In this document: positions 1-24,754 of the stretch, piece after piece | How positions within the stretch are numbered: the first letter of the stretch is position 1 | How the letters are laid out: each line of letters begins with the position of its first letter | NCBI RefSeq assembly: GCF_963576545.1 | Contig: NC_083656.1 | Span: forward strand, 3,973,686 to 4,037,685 | Direction: 5' to 3' | Origin: Limanda limanda | Taxonomy: Eukaryota > Chordata > Actinopteri > Pleuronectiformes > Pleuronectidae | DNA: 64,000 nucleotides | Position numbers and translations under genes: made by a program | The notes under the pieces: model-generated | The model's input: only the letters and a program-made list of their open reading frames with translations | What the model was told of the DNA's origin: nothing | Databases searched by the model: none

Positions 1-3000
1 TGCAGTTTACTGTAAATCCCATCAGATAGAGGGTGTAGTACCCTGATGCTGCACTGGGAGGCAACAGAGAGCCGACGGTGGCGACGAGCTGCAGAAAAGG
101 TCAAACCAGTTGCTGCTGCTCCTCAGACCTCATTCTAATTAGGCCTGATTTAATTGACTCATTTGGTTAAATCTGTTCCCATGCACCCAGGGCCGATTTG
201 GGCCTGATTTACACGACCTCGCTTGCATTAATTGAAGGAGGTCGGTTTAATAACTTCCATGTGACACCTACCAGGCCCTGGAAATGCTCCGTCCCTCCAC
301 CTTCTTCCTGCCTGCGTGGCCACCGAGCCTTTGATGCAACCGGGGAGACGAGGCCGCACACACTCGCACGCTCACGCCGCCCCGGCCATCTGCTGCCGGT
401 CAAAGGGACAGAGCCACTGAAGGAATTTAGTGTGTTGAATTTCCCGAATAACAGAGCATCTTATTTGGATTCTCTCATTGTATGTGTGTATTCAGAAGGG
501 GCCAAGTGGAGCGATGAAGTTTGCCATTGTCGCCCAGTGTGGGTGTTTTCAGACTCTCTGGCATGATCTGTGAGTTAGTGTTCTCTGTGTTACTGCCCAG
601 TGTGCCCACTGTCTTTCCCACAATGCCCCATTCAGCCCCTGGGCCTCTCTCTCTCTCCCTCTCTCTCTCTCTCTCACCCCCTCCTCTCTCTCTTTCTCTC
701 TCTCAGACTGTCCCTGCCACCCATTTTGTGCCTCTGGCTAGTCGTCCCCATCCTCATCATCCCCACCATCGTCATCCTCGCTGGGCTGCGAACCAAACTC
801 TCAGTTGTGGGATAAAATAGCCGTGATGTCATCTTTGTTATCTTTTTTCAGCGACTCTTGTTTTCATCCTCTCCTTCCTCTCCTCCCTCGCTCTCTTTCT
901 TTCTTTCTGTCTCTCTGAGCTCCCAAACACAAAAGACAGAGAGGCCTCGACAGGACCCCAGTGTATGCTGGTTGTCAAGGAGACAAGAAGACAGTGTTGG
1001 GTCTTTAAACTGCCTCGGAGGGGTGTGTGTGGAGTTAGGGGGAGTTGGCCTTATTTACATGGGAAGAGGACAAGAGAGAGAGAGAGGGGTTTTGAAATAC
1101 AACTTTTGAGCCGTTTCCCTGCAGCTCATGAGACTCCAACCCGCTGTTACTCGGCTAAAATCATTACACTGATGCTCGGTCATCAAATATTTACCAAGCT
1201 GGCGGAAAAAAAAATCTGGAGCTGTTCATTATGTGGAGAACGCCGTGCATACATAGCAATGTAAATCAACCTGTCTTCTCTCGTCGCACACGCCCATGCA
1301 CACACATTGGGAATGTAGGCGCTGGGAGCTCTGGGCCCCAGTCTGAGCGAATGGTTTGAGTCTGACTGCAGAATGCATTTCCAGATGCTTGACGAGTGTT
1401 TCATACCAGATTTGGGGAACAAGAGGGAAAAAATGCAAAAAACTTGACTACAAAATAGGAAAAACAGAGGAAGGAGAACACACCCATTCAACACGCACAC
1501 GCACGGACCACCACCCATCCCTCTCCACAACATATCTCTTTCTTTATTCTCTCTCTCTCTTTTGCTATCTTCCACTCTGGCTTCTTCCTGTCCAGAGGAT
1601 TGTCAGCTGTGGTCACATTCTGTCCTCTCTCTCTCTCTCCTTCTCTCCCTCTCTCTCTCTCTGTGATCAAGGGGCTGGGGTTGAGGCCACGGCGCAGGCT
1701 CAACTCCAAGCCTGAAGTTCAATATCACCCCAACAACTCCACAATGGAAGCAGGAAGGGCAGGGAGAGGACGAATGAGCCACCCACTGCTGCATTAACCA
1801 CGGAAACCCCCATGTGATTCTCCCTTCTTCTTCTTGCTCCCCTTTGTGTGTGTGTGTGAGAGAGAGTGTGTGAAAACTTGAAATGTGTGGTTTAAAGGGA
1901 AGATTTAGCTTTTAACTTCAAGTGTCAAATGGGCCTCTTTGTGTTTTTCATTTTCATTCAGTGCACCCTGAGAAATACAAAAAAGTGCGATTACAAAAAC
2001 AAATGTAGCTGCAATGACACATGTAGGTTATTAGCTGTAGGTTTGCACAGACGTCAGGGACTCGATGCTTTGCAATATTTACTCTGCAGATGTTTGAGGG
2101 CGAGTTGTGCAATCAATTTCCCTTCAATTCCCCAGCCATCTACTCCTCCAAAAAACCTGAATCCCCCCTCCTCTTCCTCCCTTCTTTTTTTTTCTGTTAT
2201 ACATGCGCATGCCTCTGAGGAACCATGGTGAGTTGGGTGTGTTTTGTTCTCTTATTGCACACATCAATGTCTGCAATGTCCACTTAAAAAGCAGAGGAAG
2301 CGAGAGAAGCCAGGGGAAAAAAAAACATGTTGTGGCCTTTTCCCTGCATTTTGTCCGGAGTATCCGCCGTGGTTTTTGTTGCCGGTTCCTCTGTGTCTAA
2401 GGAGTGTTTGGTGATTAGTATGCAGAAAGGAAGCTGATTTGCATAATTAAGAGCTGCAGAGAAAAAGCGACAAAGTTTTGGTTAGTTTTGCAACTATGAG
2501 TTTAATAGTGTACAAAGAGTTATTCCTGCTCAGAATACTTAAAAAGTTAAAACATTCATTGTCCCAACACACACATTTTTCCAATTTCTTATTTTTTAGA
2601 CACCAGGAATCCAAAGCAGAGACAGATCTCATTAAAGTGGTTAATAATCACAGGAGTGGTAACAGTTAGTAACCTACACTTGGAGAGTAGATTAAAGTTG
2701 TACGACACTGTTAATTGTCACATGTATAGGATACAGAAGGCACAGGAGGCAAGCGACGCAGATCTCAGAGGAGTTAAAAGAGAGAACATCAGACTCCAGT
2801 TCCCCCCCCCCACACACACTGAGAATGACTGCTAATGACACATGAAGGATATTTGTACTCGTCAAATTATTCTCCGTAATAAGGCATGGTGTTTCTTATC
2901 TGAAAAGGTTGTTTAATGTTATTGTCATGTACAAAATAAAATATAAAAATACATTATAAACTTGTTACAGATGTTACGGCATTTTGTGGGTTTGTTGTGT
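1..3000. other. No gene recognised; low-complexity DNA
   Basis: I found no exon-like protein similarity on either strand. CT-rich tracts lie at about 641-712 and 1549-1662, a TG run near 1846-1860 and a short C run near 2803. Open frames here are short and owe their length to simple repeats. The stretch lies downstream of the minus-strand qki gene and may be intergenic. Confidence 0.5.
641..712. repeat. CT-rich microsatellite
   Basis: Imperfect CT dinucleotide runs broken by CCC and TTT. Similar short tracts recur near 1549-1565 and 1625-1662. Confidence 0.75.
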
Positions 3001-6000
3001 TCTTTTTATTTCAAGGCACCAGTTGGCTTGTGTTTGTAAAAAGTGCACCACACCCACTGGGGGAAAAAAAAAGCGGATACACATGCAAAAATATACCGTA
3101 TACGTATATATATGGACGACTTCAACGAGCCAAATACACAAACAAACTTTAACACAAACTTTAACACTGTTCTCCGGAGGCATCCACACCTCACATCAAC
3201 ATCTCAGCTTCTATACTGCATCGCACTTCTAATTCAAATGAGCCGGCGGCTTTTTTTTTTGGCACTTAAATCTGAATTGATGGTGGTTATGGATGTGAAG
3301 CCATAAAAAAAAAAAATCGTAAACGATGATTAGGCCGTGACACGTTTCCTGCAGCGCTAATTAATCTGCATACATCCCAAAAAGATGACAATGATTTCAT
3401 GCTGGGCACAACGCAGCGGCGCGGTGATAAAAGATTTAGGTGTAACATTGTTCCGTGGCGCTGAATAAATAAAGGCACTGTTGTTCAAGCTCAGACAATA
3501 CTGTAGTGTGAACAAGGCTAAAGGCATCGCTGTGTTACAGTCCTGGAGACTCAGACAAAAGAAGAGCGACCCCCCCCTCCCCTCTGTGTGCTGGTGACTG
3601 CACTGTACAGGCTCTGCATTTATACCGTGTCACATCAGGATGCTTCGCCTGGTTAAAAAAACAAAACACTCAAGAGATACTTTCGACATTTTGGATTTTC
3701 GAAGTTCTTCCACTTTTCCATCGCCGAGCACCTGTCGCTTTGGGACGTTTCTTCTCTTATCAAATATGGAAAATGCAGCAGAAAATGTCCCCTTTTTGGA
3801 TTTGGGGTAACGTTACAAAAGGGAAAGCTTGTTAATATATATGAACCATTTCAACACCAATCATCATTTAATGCACGTTGGGCCGAAAAGAAACAAGCTA
3901 TAAGTGTAAAAAAGTGTTGGGAGAGATTCCTGCTGAGGAAAGAGACTTCACATGTCTCCTTCAGTTTAGTGTTTATAGAGGGGGGGTTGTTGGATAAGTA
4001 CAATTACGATAATTATCAGTATAGTTATTAATAGAGTCATTATTATTGCCTGACATGGACTGAAGGTCGGGGAGCTCACGGACAGTTTGGCACAACTCAG
4101 GTTTAGTTTAATGGTCCTTCACAAGTTGAGGACCCGTCTTCTATAAAGTCGACTGATGGCAGAGACTTGGGTTTTAACCTTTTATATAAAAAAATTCATC
4201 GACTGGCTTTGGAGTTTCTTAAGGAAGGCACATTTGGTAAAGTTTAAGTTAGGACTTGGTGATGGGCGTGGTCCTGCGGTTTATTCCCATGATCGCTGTC
4301 GTCTGGTTGGTCGGTTAAGGCAGTAGCAGCCGGGCTGTTCCCAATGTGCCGGCCTCTGGTTGGCTGAGCTGAGGGAGTGGTGGGGGCCGCGGGCCAATGA
4401 GCGCGCCAGCAGGCAGAGATGGGCGGGTCATCAGTGGGCGGAAATGTCAGAAGGTCAAGGGGTCATGGGTTAGTTGCCGTGGCAGCTAGAGTTAGACAGA
4501 CAGAGACGGACAAGACATGGAAAGGAAACAAAAGGGCACATAAAAGGGGACATAAAAAGAAAAAAGATAGAAGAGAGATTAGTGTCAGCTAGTGGCGTCA
4601 GGATGACAACAAGGCAGATCTACGGCAGTCACACAGCATGGGGGGGGGGGATTACATAAGAGCCGCAATCACCTTCATGAGCCGGCGCAACCATTCAAGG
4701 GACTCACATCAGCTCAGGTGTTGATGTGAGGAATGGGCGGTTTGCGGCGAGCGCGGGCTCATGAAGGCGTTTGAAAGGTTAAGAGACTCCGCCTCTGCCG
4801 AGACCGCTGCTATAGTGACACTACTCACGCTAGCTGGGCTACGTCTAGCACAGACAGACAGTGAAACCATGGACAGAGAGGGAGACAGCATGGTTCCGTG
4901 TGGGTGAGAGAATGACCTTTTACGTCCAAAGAAAAGTGTCTGGGCCTCAGAAATACTTTGGCTTACTGACAAGTGGAGGTATTGTTTAGCGGGAAGAAGG
5001 GGGGGGGGCGTAAGATCTTGGTGATTAACAGCAACTGATTATTGATTATGGTTTGATCAGTTTGCCATGAGGTATTAGAAGAGCGGCTAATGGCTAGAGT
5101 CAGCGAAGAGGCGCCGTAAGAGACAGCGATGAGAGGTTAAGAGATGGTGATTTTAGAAAGACAATTTAACAGTAGACAGACTAGCTACAAGAATTTAGAG
5201 GCTTTGGTTTTCTTTAGAGGTTTTTTTCTTCAATAGTCATCTTTATTGCCTTTTAGTGTTTTTTGTCCATTGTGTACAACAGGAGCGCCACCGCTCGCAC
5301 ACACGCACACACACACATTGTAGCTAGCTAGTCCATTTCTATTGCATAAAACAGTCACGAGGGCGCGAGAATCGAGAAGGTCGCCTCGTCTTAAATACAC
5401 AGAGTATAACACTGCCTTCACTGCCACCGTCGCGGTGACTAAAACAGTAGTAGCTACACACTTTGAATAAAGTTTGAAGTTTACATGGAGACACTTCATC
5501 TATAAAAAGCATACCATACAAACAAAAATAAAAAAAAATGTACAAACTAAAAAAACCTAAAAAAAATACTACAAGTATTTCCAAGCGATCTTGTTCCATA
5601 AGCTTCATATAAGCACTTAAATCCTTAAAATCCCTATATACAAATTTATTTTGCAGCTAAATACATGGTAACAGCACCACTCTGGCTAGGAAATATATGA
5701 AAGATGTAAACAGCCCCAATGATCAAGTCCAGTGGGCGACTGATAAGACCACAAACAACAGTATCTCATACAAAAGAGCTTGTAACACAGACTTCAGTAG
5801 TTATCACACGCTGTGTTTTAGTAGTAAAAACCGAAGATCATGTTGAATTGAACGACCTTCAGAACAAGACAATCACTGTTACTTTAAGTGTCATATAGTC
5901 ATTGGGCAAAACACAGGATTTAATTCATAATAATAATTAAAAAACAAAAACATTTGTGGAAGTCTACTGGAATGAATTGGGTATAAATAAAACTTCCCAC

Positions 6001-6472
6001 AGTATTCGTAGGGATAAAAAGTAGTAATGAGGAGATAAACAACAACAAAAAGGTAGAAAAAAAAAAAAAAGTTTCCGAGAGAGGACTCCAAATCCGGAGT
6101 CACGAGGACCGAGTCACATGAACGGAGCGATCCATTCTAATTGAGAGGGTCCCGGCGTGCGAGCCGTCCAGTTTATCTACCAGGCGAGCACAGATAACCG
6201 CTGCAGCTGTGACCTCTAACATGGTTCCTCCCAATCTGCTCACTCACTTCACCTCCACTGCAACAAACACTGTTTCACATTTTACACCGAAGCTGCTTCA
6301 GCGCGTGACCATTTTCATCGGATACAGTTATATCTTTTTTTTTTATGGCATGCCGTATTACAGACACATGTAAACTGAAATTGGTCCATTGGTCTGCATG
6401 CACACACGCTAACACACACGCACACACACACACACACGAGTACACATACACATAAAGTGGCTGGTGAGCTAA
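3000..6472 (-). other. Probable qki 3'UTR and downstream flank
   Basis: This AT-rich stretch follows the QKI-5-type stop codon on the minus strand and contains no exon I recognise. Minus-strand AATAAA signals (TTTATT on the plus strand) occur at 5645-5650, 5242-5247 and 4280-4285 and are candidate polyadenylation signals. Two ACUAAY cores of the quaking response element type occur on the minus strand at 4469-4474 and 4578-4583. Vertebrate QKI transcripts have long 3'UTRs, so a multi-kilobase UTR is plausible, but its end cannot be fixed from sequence alone. Confidence 0.4.
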
Positions 6473-18519
<12,047 letters not shown>

Positions 18520-19090
18520 GGCTTCCTCGTCCGCGGGGTAGCTCACCCAGACAGGTGGGAGAAAGTTAGGGTGGTGAAAATAAATGTTTGAGTTTGGTTT
18601 GAGGAGAGAGGGGGAGGAAAGAGGGTTAGAAACGCCCCGATGCGATGCTTGGAGCCCGGGGTGTGGGATCCCACCACCACCGCTCAACCGGCGGATGGAA
18701 CTCAGAGCTCAGCCCCCGGGGGAAGTGCACTGTCCCTCGGGTTAATCTGGTGCGCTGGGGCCCCTGGTTCTCCCTCCTCCGCTGGGCGACTCTCCGCGGA
18801 GTTTGAGAAACTTCTGTCCCGCAGGAGGGAGCTGGGGCTCGGGCTGACACCGGTGGACCGAGTCCTCGCACTTCTGTGACCGTGTCCAAGCCCCGGTTCC
18901 TCCGCCTGTGTGCAGCCGGGCTGTCGGTGTCTGTGGTGCGGGGGTTCGAACTCCCGATCATATGACCGCTGGACCACAGCAGCACGAGTGGGCCGGCGGG
19001 AGCGCGCACCGCCACGGAGGGGAGGAGGCTGGTGCTCGTGCACAGCAACAGATCGCCCCCCCTCCCTCCCCTGCATCTCCCCCATCTCTC
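18520..19090 (-). promoter_or_regulatory. GC-rich qki 5'UTR and promoter region
   Basis: The stretch directly upstream of the qki ATG is visibly richer in G, C and CpG than its surroundings, especially at about 18640-19080, as expected for a CpG-island promoter. The CA tract at 19099-19189 marks its outer edge. No TATA box was evident and the transcription start was not located. Confidence 0.45.
18932..18978 (-). other. Truncated tRNA-like hairpin
   Basis: Read on the minus strand, TGTGGT at one end pairs with ACCACA at the other. Between them are a CCAGCGGT segment and GAGTTCGAACCCC, which resembles a tRNA T-arm and B box. At 47 nt it is too short to be a full tRNA: the anticodon arm is missing. 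It could be a tRNA pseudogene or a SINE relic in the qki 5' region. Confidence 0.3.
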
Positions 19091-19098
19091 TCTCACTC

Positions 19099-19099
19099 A

Positions 19100-19189
<90 letters not shown>
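19099..19189. repeat. CA dinucleotide microsatellite
   Basis: Almost pure (CA)n of about 90 bp upstream of qki, followed by interrupted TG and TGAG repeats to about 19345. Confidence 0.95.
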
Positions 19190-19192
<3 letters not shown>

Positions 19193-19345
19193 AACACACA
19201 CACCCGACACATTACAATACAGCAACATACATACAACAGCTCTGCATAGGTATGTGCACCTGTTCTACAACGTGTGTGAGTGTGTGTGTGAGTGTGTGTG
19301 TGTGTGTGTGAGTGTGTGTGTGTGAGTGTGTGAGTGTGTGTGTGT

Positions 19346-20370
19346 CACATTATTGGGACAAAAAGCAAGTCCTAATAACATTAATCGTTATATTTTAAGG
19401 TAAAGACATGTTTTAAGGCTAAGTTTGGTTAAGTTAGGGTAAGGTTTGGGTTTAAGTTAAGGTCAGATTTAGTTTTAGGTTTAGTTTAGTTTATGTTTAG
19501 GTTAGTAACTATGGTTATAGTGAAAGTGAGTCTCCGGAAGATGAATGAATGTCAATGTAATGTCCTCTGAAGTCATGGAGTTTTGTGTGTGTGTGTGTGT
19601 GTGTGTGTTTCACATTATTGTGAAAAAAAGCAAGTCCCCATAACATTAATCATTATATTTTAAGGTAAAGACTTGTTTTAAGGCTAAGTTCGGTTTAGGT
19701 TAAGGTTTAAGTTAAGGTCAGATTTAGTTTGAGGTCAAGTTTATGTTTAGGTTAGTAACTATGGTTATAGTGAAAGTGAGTCTCCGGGAGATGAATGAAC
19801 GTCAATGTAATGTCCTCTGAAGTTATGGAGTTTTGTGTGTGTGTGTTTCACATTATTGGGATAAAAAGCAAGTCCCCATAACATTAATCATTATATTTTA
19901 AGGTAAAGACATGTTTTAAGGCTAAGTTTGGTTAAGTTAGGGTAAGGTTTAAGTTAAGGTCAGATTTAGTTTTAGGTCAAGTTTAAGTTGAGTTTAGGTT
20001 AAGGTTAGTAACTATGGTTATAGTGAAAGTGAGTCTCCGGAAGATGAATGAATGTCAATGTAATGTCCTCTGAAGTCATGGAGTTTTGTGTGTGTGTGTG
20101 TGTGTGTGTGTTTCACATTATTGTGAAAAAAAGCAAGTCCCCATAACATTAATCATTATATTTTAAGGTAAAGATAAGGTTTTAAGGCTAAGTTCGGTTA
20201 AGTCAGGTTAAGGTCAGATTTAGTTTTAGATCAAGTTTATGTTTAGTTTATGTTTAGGTTAGTAGCTATGGTAATAGTGAAAGTGAGTCTCCGGGAGATG
20301 AATGTATACGTCAATGTAATGTCCTCTGAAGTCATGGAGTTTTGTGTGTGTGTGTGTGTGTGTGTGTCTG
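19346..20370. repeat. Four-unit minisatellite with alternating unit types
   Basis: Four direct units of about 240-265 bp start at CACATTATTG at 19346, 19611, 19849 and 20114. Each runs through TTTTAAGGTAAAGA, a GGTTAAGTT-rich stretch, AGTGAAAGTGAGTCTCCGG and a terminal TG tract. Units 1 and 3 share variants (TTGGGA; AAGTTTGG; CCGGAAG); units 2 and 4 share others (TTGTGA; AAGTTCGG; CCGGGAG). Confidence 0.92.
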
Positions 20371-20639
20371 CCTGTGTGCTGTACCTAAGTTGAATTCATT
20401 TTTGATCATTTCCATTTTCACTCACTTTATAACCCATCAGATGGAAATATTGTTGTTGTCACTGCACCACATCTGCTCGTGCACGGCCCCGGCGCCGCAG
20501 CTGTATGATCTTAAAACAAGAATCATAAACACCTCCCATCAGACTGAGGCTCGGGTCGGGGGGGCTGGGAGGTCAGAGAGGCCCCATGGTCTCCGTGTGA
20601 AGTCACTCCTAACAAGTCTTGTTTGAAAGTCGCAGAGTT

Positions 20640-21240
20640 CAAACAAAACAACCCCAAAACGGGACTGGGCGACTACAAAGAGACGCAAAACTGCTACAAA
20701 TAGATTTTGAATGGCTACAAAGACTCACAACTATAACAACAAGATGCAAAGGAGCCACAAAGTCTCACAAAATAACCAGGAGGAGATATTAAACCACTGC
20801 AAAGAAACACGAGTCAACCACAGAGGGATTCTAACAAAATTCAAACAGCCACCAAAAGACACAAAATGACTGTTAAGGTGCCAGAAAGAGAAAAACAGGA
20901 ACAGAACTGCAACCAGCAGACACAAAACACACATCAGAGAAACACACAACAACCACAAAGAGATGTGAAACCTGCGAGGGTGAAACAAAACCATCCAAAC
21001 GAGACACAAAATGACAAACAGAATGATTCATAACTGCAAACACGACCACAACCAGAGGCACAACTATGACAAACAAACACAAAACACAACAGAAGAAACA
21101 TAACTTTGTTTAGTGTCATTGCTCATAAGGAGACGTTTGAAGATGTCAACTAGTCACAGATATGTTGAACTACTAGAGTCAACAAAAACAATCCCAAAGA
21201 GACACAAAAAACAAACACAACAACACACAAAATGACTTTA
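20640..21240. repeat. Degenerate CACAAA-type tandem repeat
   Basis: Irregular repetition of phrases such as ACAAAGAGAC, CACAAAATGAC and AACAACCACAAAGAG at spacings of roughly 15-40 bp. This is an old, decayed tandem array; open frames across it are artefacts. Confidence 0.75.
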
Positions 21241-21845
21241 AATACATTAGGGACACCAATAAGTAATAAATGAAGCTGTTTAAATGAACTTTAGCACAAT
21301 CATTAAAATGCTGGTTACACATTAATGCATCAATAATTACAATAATACAACTAAAAGGAGTAATTCTACATCATGCAACTTTTACTGATGATATTTTAAA
21401 AGTAAAATATATTGATGACATTTTTATTTCCAAGTCAGATCTCAAATAACACACTTTGACTTGTGAAGGAGGATTTCATGGTGTCGCGTTGATCTTTTCT
21501 TCTCAACACAACATTTACACAACGAGAACTCCTCCTGTTCACTTTGCACTTTAGTGGACGAGCGTCCTGAAATAATAAGACAAGCTCGTCCTCACAGGGC
21601 GGCTGCTGCTGCTGCTGCTGAAGGCACAGATAGGTGCTAGGATCTAAAGTTAACCCGCTGTAAATCACACACACATGTGCACACTCACACACGCACACAC
21701 ACACAGACTCACACAAGACAATATGCATGCCTTGACTTCAGCCTTTTGTTGGTCACAGCCGGCCTCCCACCTGGTTTCTCTCCTCTGTCCACTGTTATAG
21801 ACAAAGTCATACTAAACTTATGATTGTGGGATGCAGAGATCGAGA

Positions 21846-21878
<33 letters not shown>

Positions 21879-24754
21879 TGTGAGTCTGAGCTGCAGGAAT
21901 TGTAACGGGGCAGCAGTGTTGGTAATGGCTGGTCAGCTGGTATGGCGAGTATTCAGGGCGGGGGTAGTGCATTGTCCTCTCATAGCTCCAACAATGCCCC
22001 TCTGAGCAGGCCACACATCTACCAGTCACGGGCCTCCCTCTCTCGCTCTCGGCCCCTGTCTCTGCTTTTCTTTCTGTCTGCCATATTTATTCAGCCCACA
22101 GCCGAGTGTAAAGTGAGATGTGAGTCGTGGCAGCGCTCATGACCTTTTGGCTCCCACCTCAAGGTCGACCGGTAACCTCAGTTCATGTCAGAGCACCTGT
22201 CACTCACAGGCTCACCGTGAAGACGCCACACTTTTGCGTGTTCATTATCAGCCGGAATAATTCATCCCGCCCCTCATGTAGTCATCAATGCAGTTTCTTT
22301 GTGCATAAGTAATGAGCGTTAGTCACATTCCGCACGCATTGTTTTTTAATTAATCGCGTAATGTTCTCCATTCACACGTCTTTTTACCCATAAAGACTCC
22401 AAAAAATTCCCTCTAGTACTGTAAAAGTCATGTGATTAATCAATTTGTCAATCAACAGATTCATAATTTTGAATTTTAATTAAAGAAGATGACGCTTTCA
22501 TTGGAGTTTTAGTACTCAATTTGTAATTATTCTAAATTAAGAATATTTTAGGCTTAATAAATCTCTAATAATAGTCAAACAATAAATCAATTAATGATTA
22601 ACGATGTATATTTGTATTGATTGTTTCAGTTACAATTACTTGTGTTTAGTTATTATAGGAAGATTCTGAAGCTCCTCGTCAGAGTCAATAAAACGCTTTC
22701 TGTTTGTGTGTCTGCATGCATCACAACACATGAATCTACAGTATTGTGTGTTTCTTTTCATATTTTGATGACGACTTAGTCATAAATATCCTTTGAAGGT
22801 TTTTCCAATGGGGAGAACACCCCTGTTACATTATCGACGGTGGAAAGACGCCCTCCTATGGACGCGTAGTGTAACTGCAGGTGATCAGACGTCAGTGGTC
22901 CGATGTTATGATGCACGTCACAGAGTTTGCCAAAGGCCCAGAGGAAGTTTGGAAGATGTTTGGAGTCTAAATAGATTCCATCTGCAGAAAGTAAAAGTTG
23001 AGCTGTGAGCAGAGGGAGTGTCACAGAGAGTTTAGAAGAGAACCAGCTGAGGATCAGGGTGAGGCAGACGGAAAAGGGGAATTTGCATTTGGAGAATAAA
23101 GTTAAAATGTCCAGAAAACAACAATACTATATCAGAGGTTTGTTATTTAATTTTGTTAATTAAGAATAAGGTCATAATGTTGATAATGAACTTGAAATAC
23201 AAAGATTAAAGTGTAAGTTCTAGGAGAATATCAAACATCTAAAGTTGTTCCTTAGTGTTTTATATAAAAGGATAATTCCAGATCTTTTTAGTGTGATAAT
23301 CAGTGACTGGACGTTGAACAGATTTAGCAAGAGACTCATTCAGCTGTCGGTTGCTCAACATTTCAACTTCATTCCCAAAATACCAGAAAAAATACCAGAA
23401 ATCTTCCTCTGACTTAGTTCTGCTTTCTTCTTAAAATACCAAAAAAAAAAAAAAACTTGCTCTTTTGCTTTTGTCACTATGTTTGGCCCTGATGTTCTTC
23501 CATACTAACCTCACATAGGATGATTCCAGTGGAAGATGTTCCAGTAGATTCACACACACTCTGTTTCCTGCAGTTACCAACAGAGAGCAGCAGAATGCAG
23601 TGGACACACAGGAGGACGCCTGCAGCTTATTAGTGTCTCTTCAGTTTGGGAGTTGTCTCTATGGAAGCAGCTGTGTGTATATATACACAAGTAAAAGTAT
23701 GTGGTTTACAAAGTATCATACAGTACCTAATTAAAGTCCTGTTATATGTTATTGTATAGTACTCGCTGTCTTGTTTTTGATAACATTATCAACTTAAATG
23801 TGAAAGTCTATGATAATCATATTATATTACAGGTAGTAATAGTGAGTACTTCTACTTTGGAAACTACTCTGCTTTATTTTAATGCAGGACTTTTCACTTG
23901 TATTAAAGTACTTTTATTTCAGCAAAGGATCTGAAGATTTTGTGAAATCGATCTTAAGTCTTTATTTCAAATCAGTTTGTTCCCTGACAGGCTTCTTCCT
24001 CCTGCTCTGATCTTTACTTTCTCCTGTCTGTGTGTCTGTCTGTCTGTCTCTCTGTCTCTGTGACGTGAGTCCTGCAGTAGGACATCACCTGCTCACCTGG
24101 CTGAGGGGCTCATGCTAATCTAAAGCCGATTAACCTTCTTATCTGCTCAGCGCCGGTTATGTGCTTTGGTCCAACAAAAATACCGCTGGGAGTTTGGCCT
24201 CTTTACCGCTCCCACTGACTCTGTGCAGCTTCACCCGCCCACATCATCTGCCTCCTGAGCCACTTTGACTTTGACGTGACGGCTCCTTATTCCTCATTTC
24301 TGCAGAACATGTGGATCTAGATGTTTTAATCTTTTGATCTAGACTGTGCTTCGGAAGAATATAAAAACTGGGCCTTTTGGTTGCTTTTGATCAAAATTAC
24401 TTGAAATCTCTGAGGTCAAAGATCATTTAACGGCGGAAATTCAATTCCAGTGAAACTTAAACCCAGAAAAAGTCACTTAGAAATACAACACATGCACTAT
24501 TTAGTTTGTATAGCCCCCTTCACCAAGCACAACACACACAGACACACAGACACGCACACACACACATACGTCCTTACACTGGACATGTGAAGAGTCATCC
24601 CATGTCCATGTGAAAGCAGTAATGCCTTAATTGTCCTCATCCTATTGACTTAATCAGGAACCCTGCGGCCCTCACAGCACGCCTCCCGCTCCACCTCAAG
24701 GTCGAGACACCATGACGTCATCATTCCAGTGTCAGATCACATCTCTAAAATCCT
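21241..24754. other. Intergenic, no gene recognised
   Basis: Between the qki promoter side and the prph2 downstream side. It contains a TG tract near 21848-21882 and AT-rich DNA. The open frame at 22776-23024 shows no recognisable family. Nothing else could be supported. Confidence 0.5.

Noticed and set aside
18702..19325. Long frames of Cys-Val or Thr-His repeats around the qki upstream region
   Set aside because: They translate the CA/TG tract and GC-rich promoter DNA in several frames; no family similarity.
22776..23024. Minus-strand 82-aa frame
   Set aside because: No recognisable domain, no splice context and no neighbouring exons.
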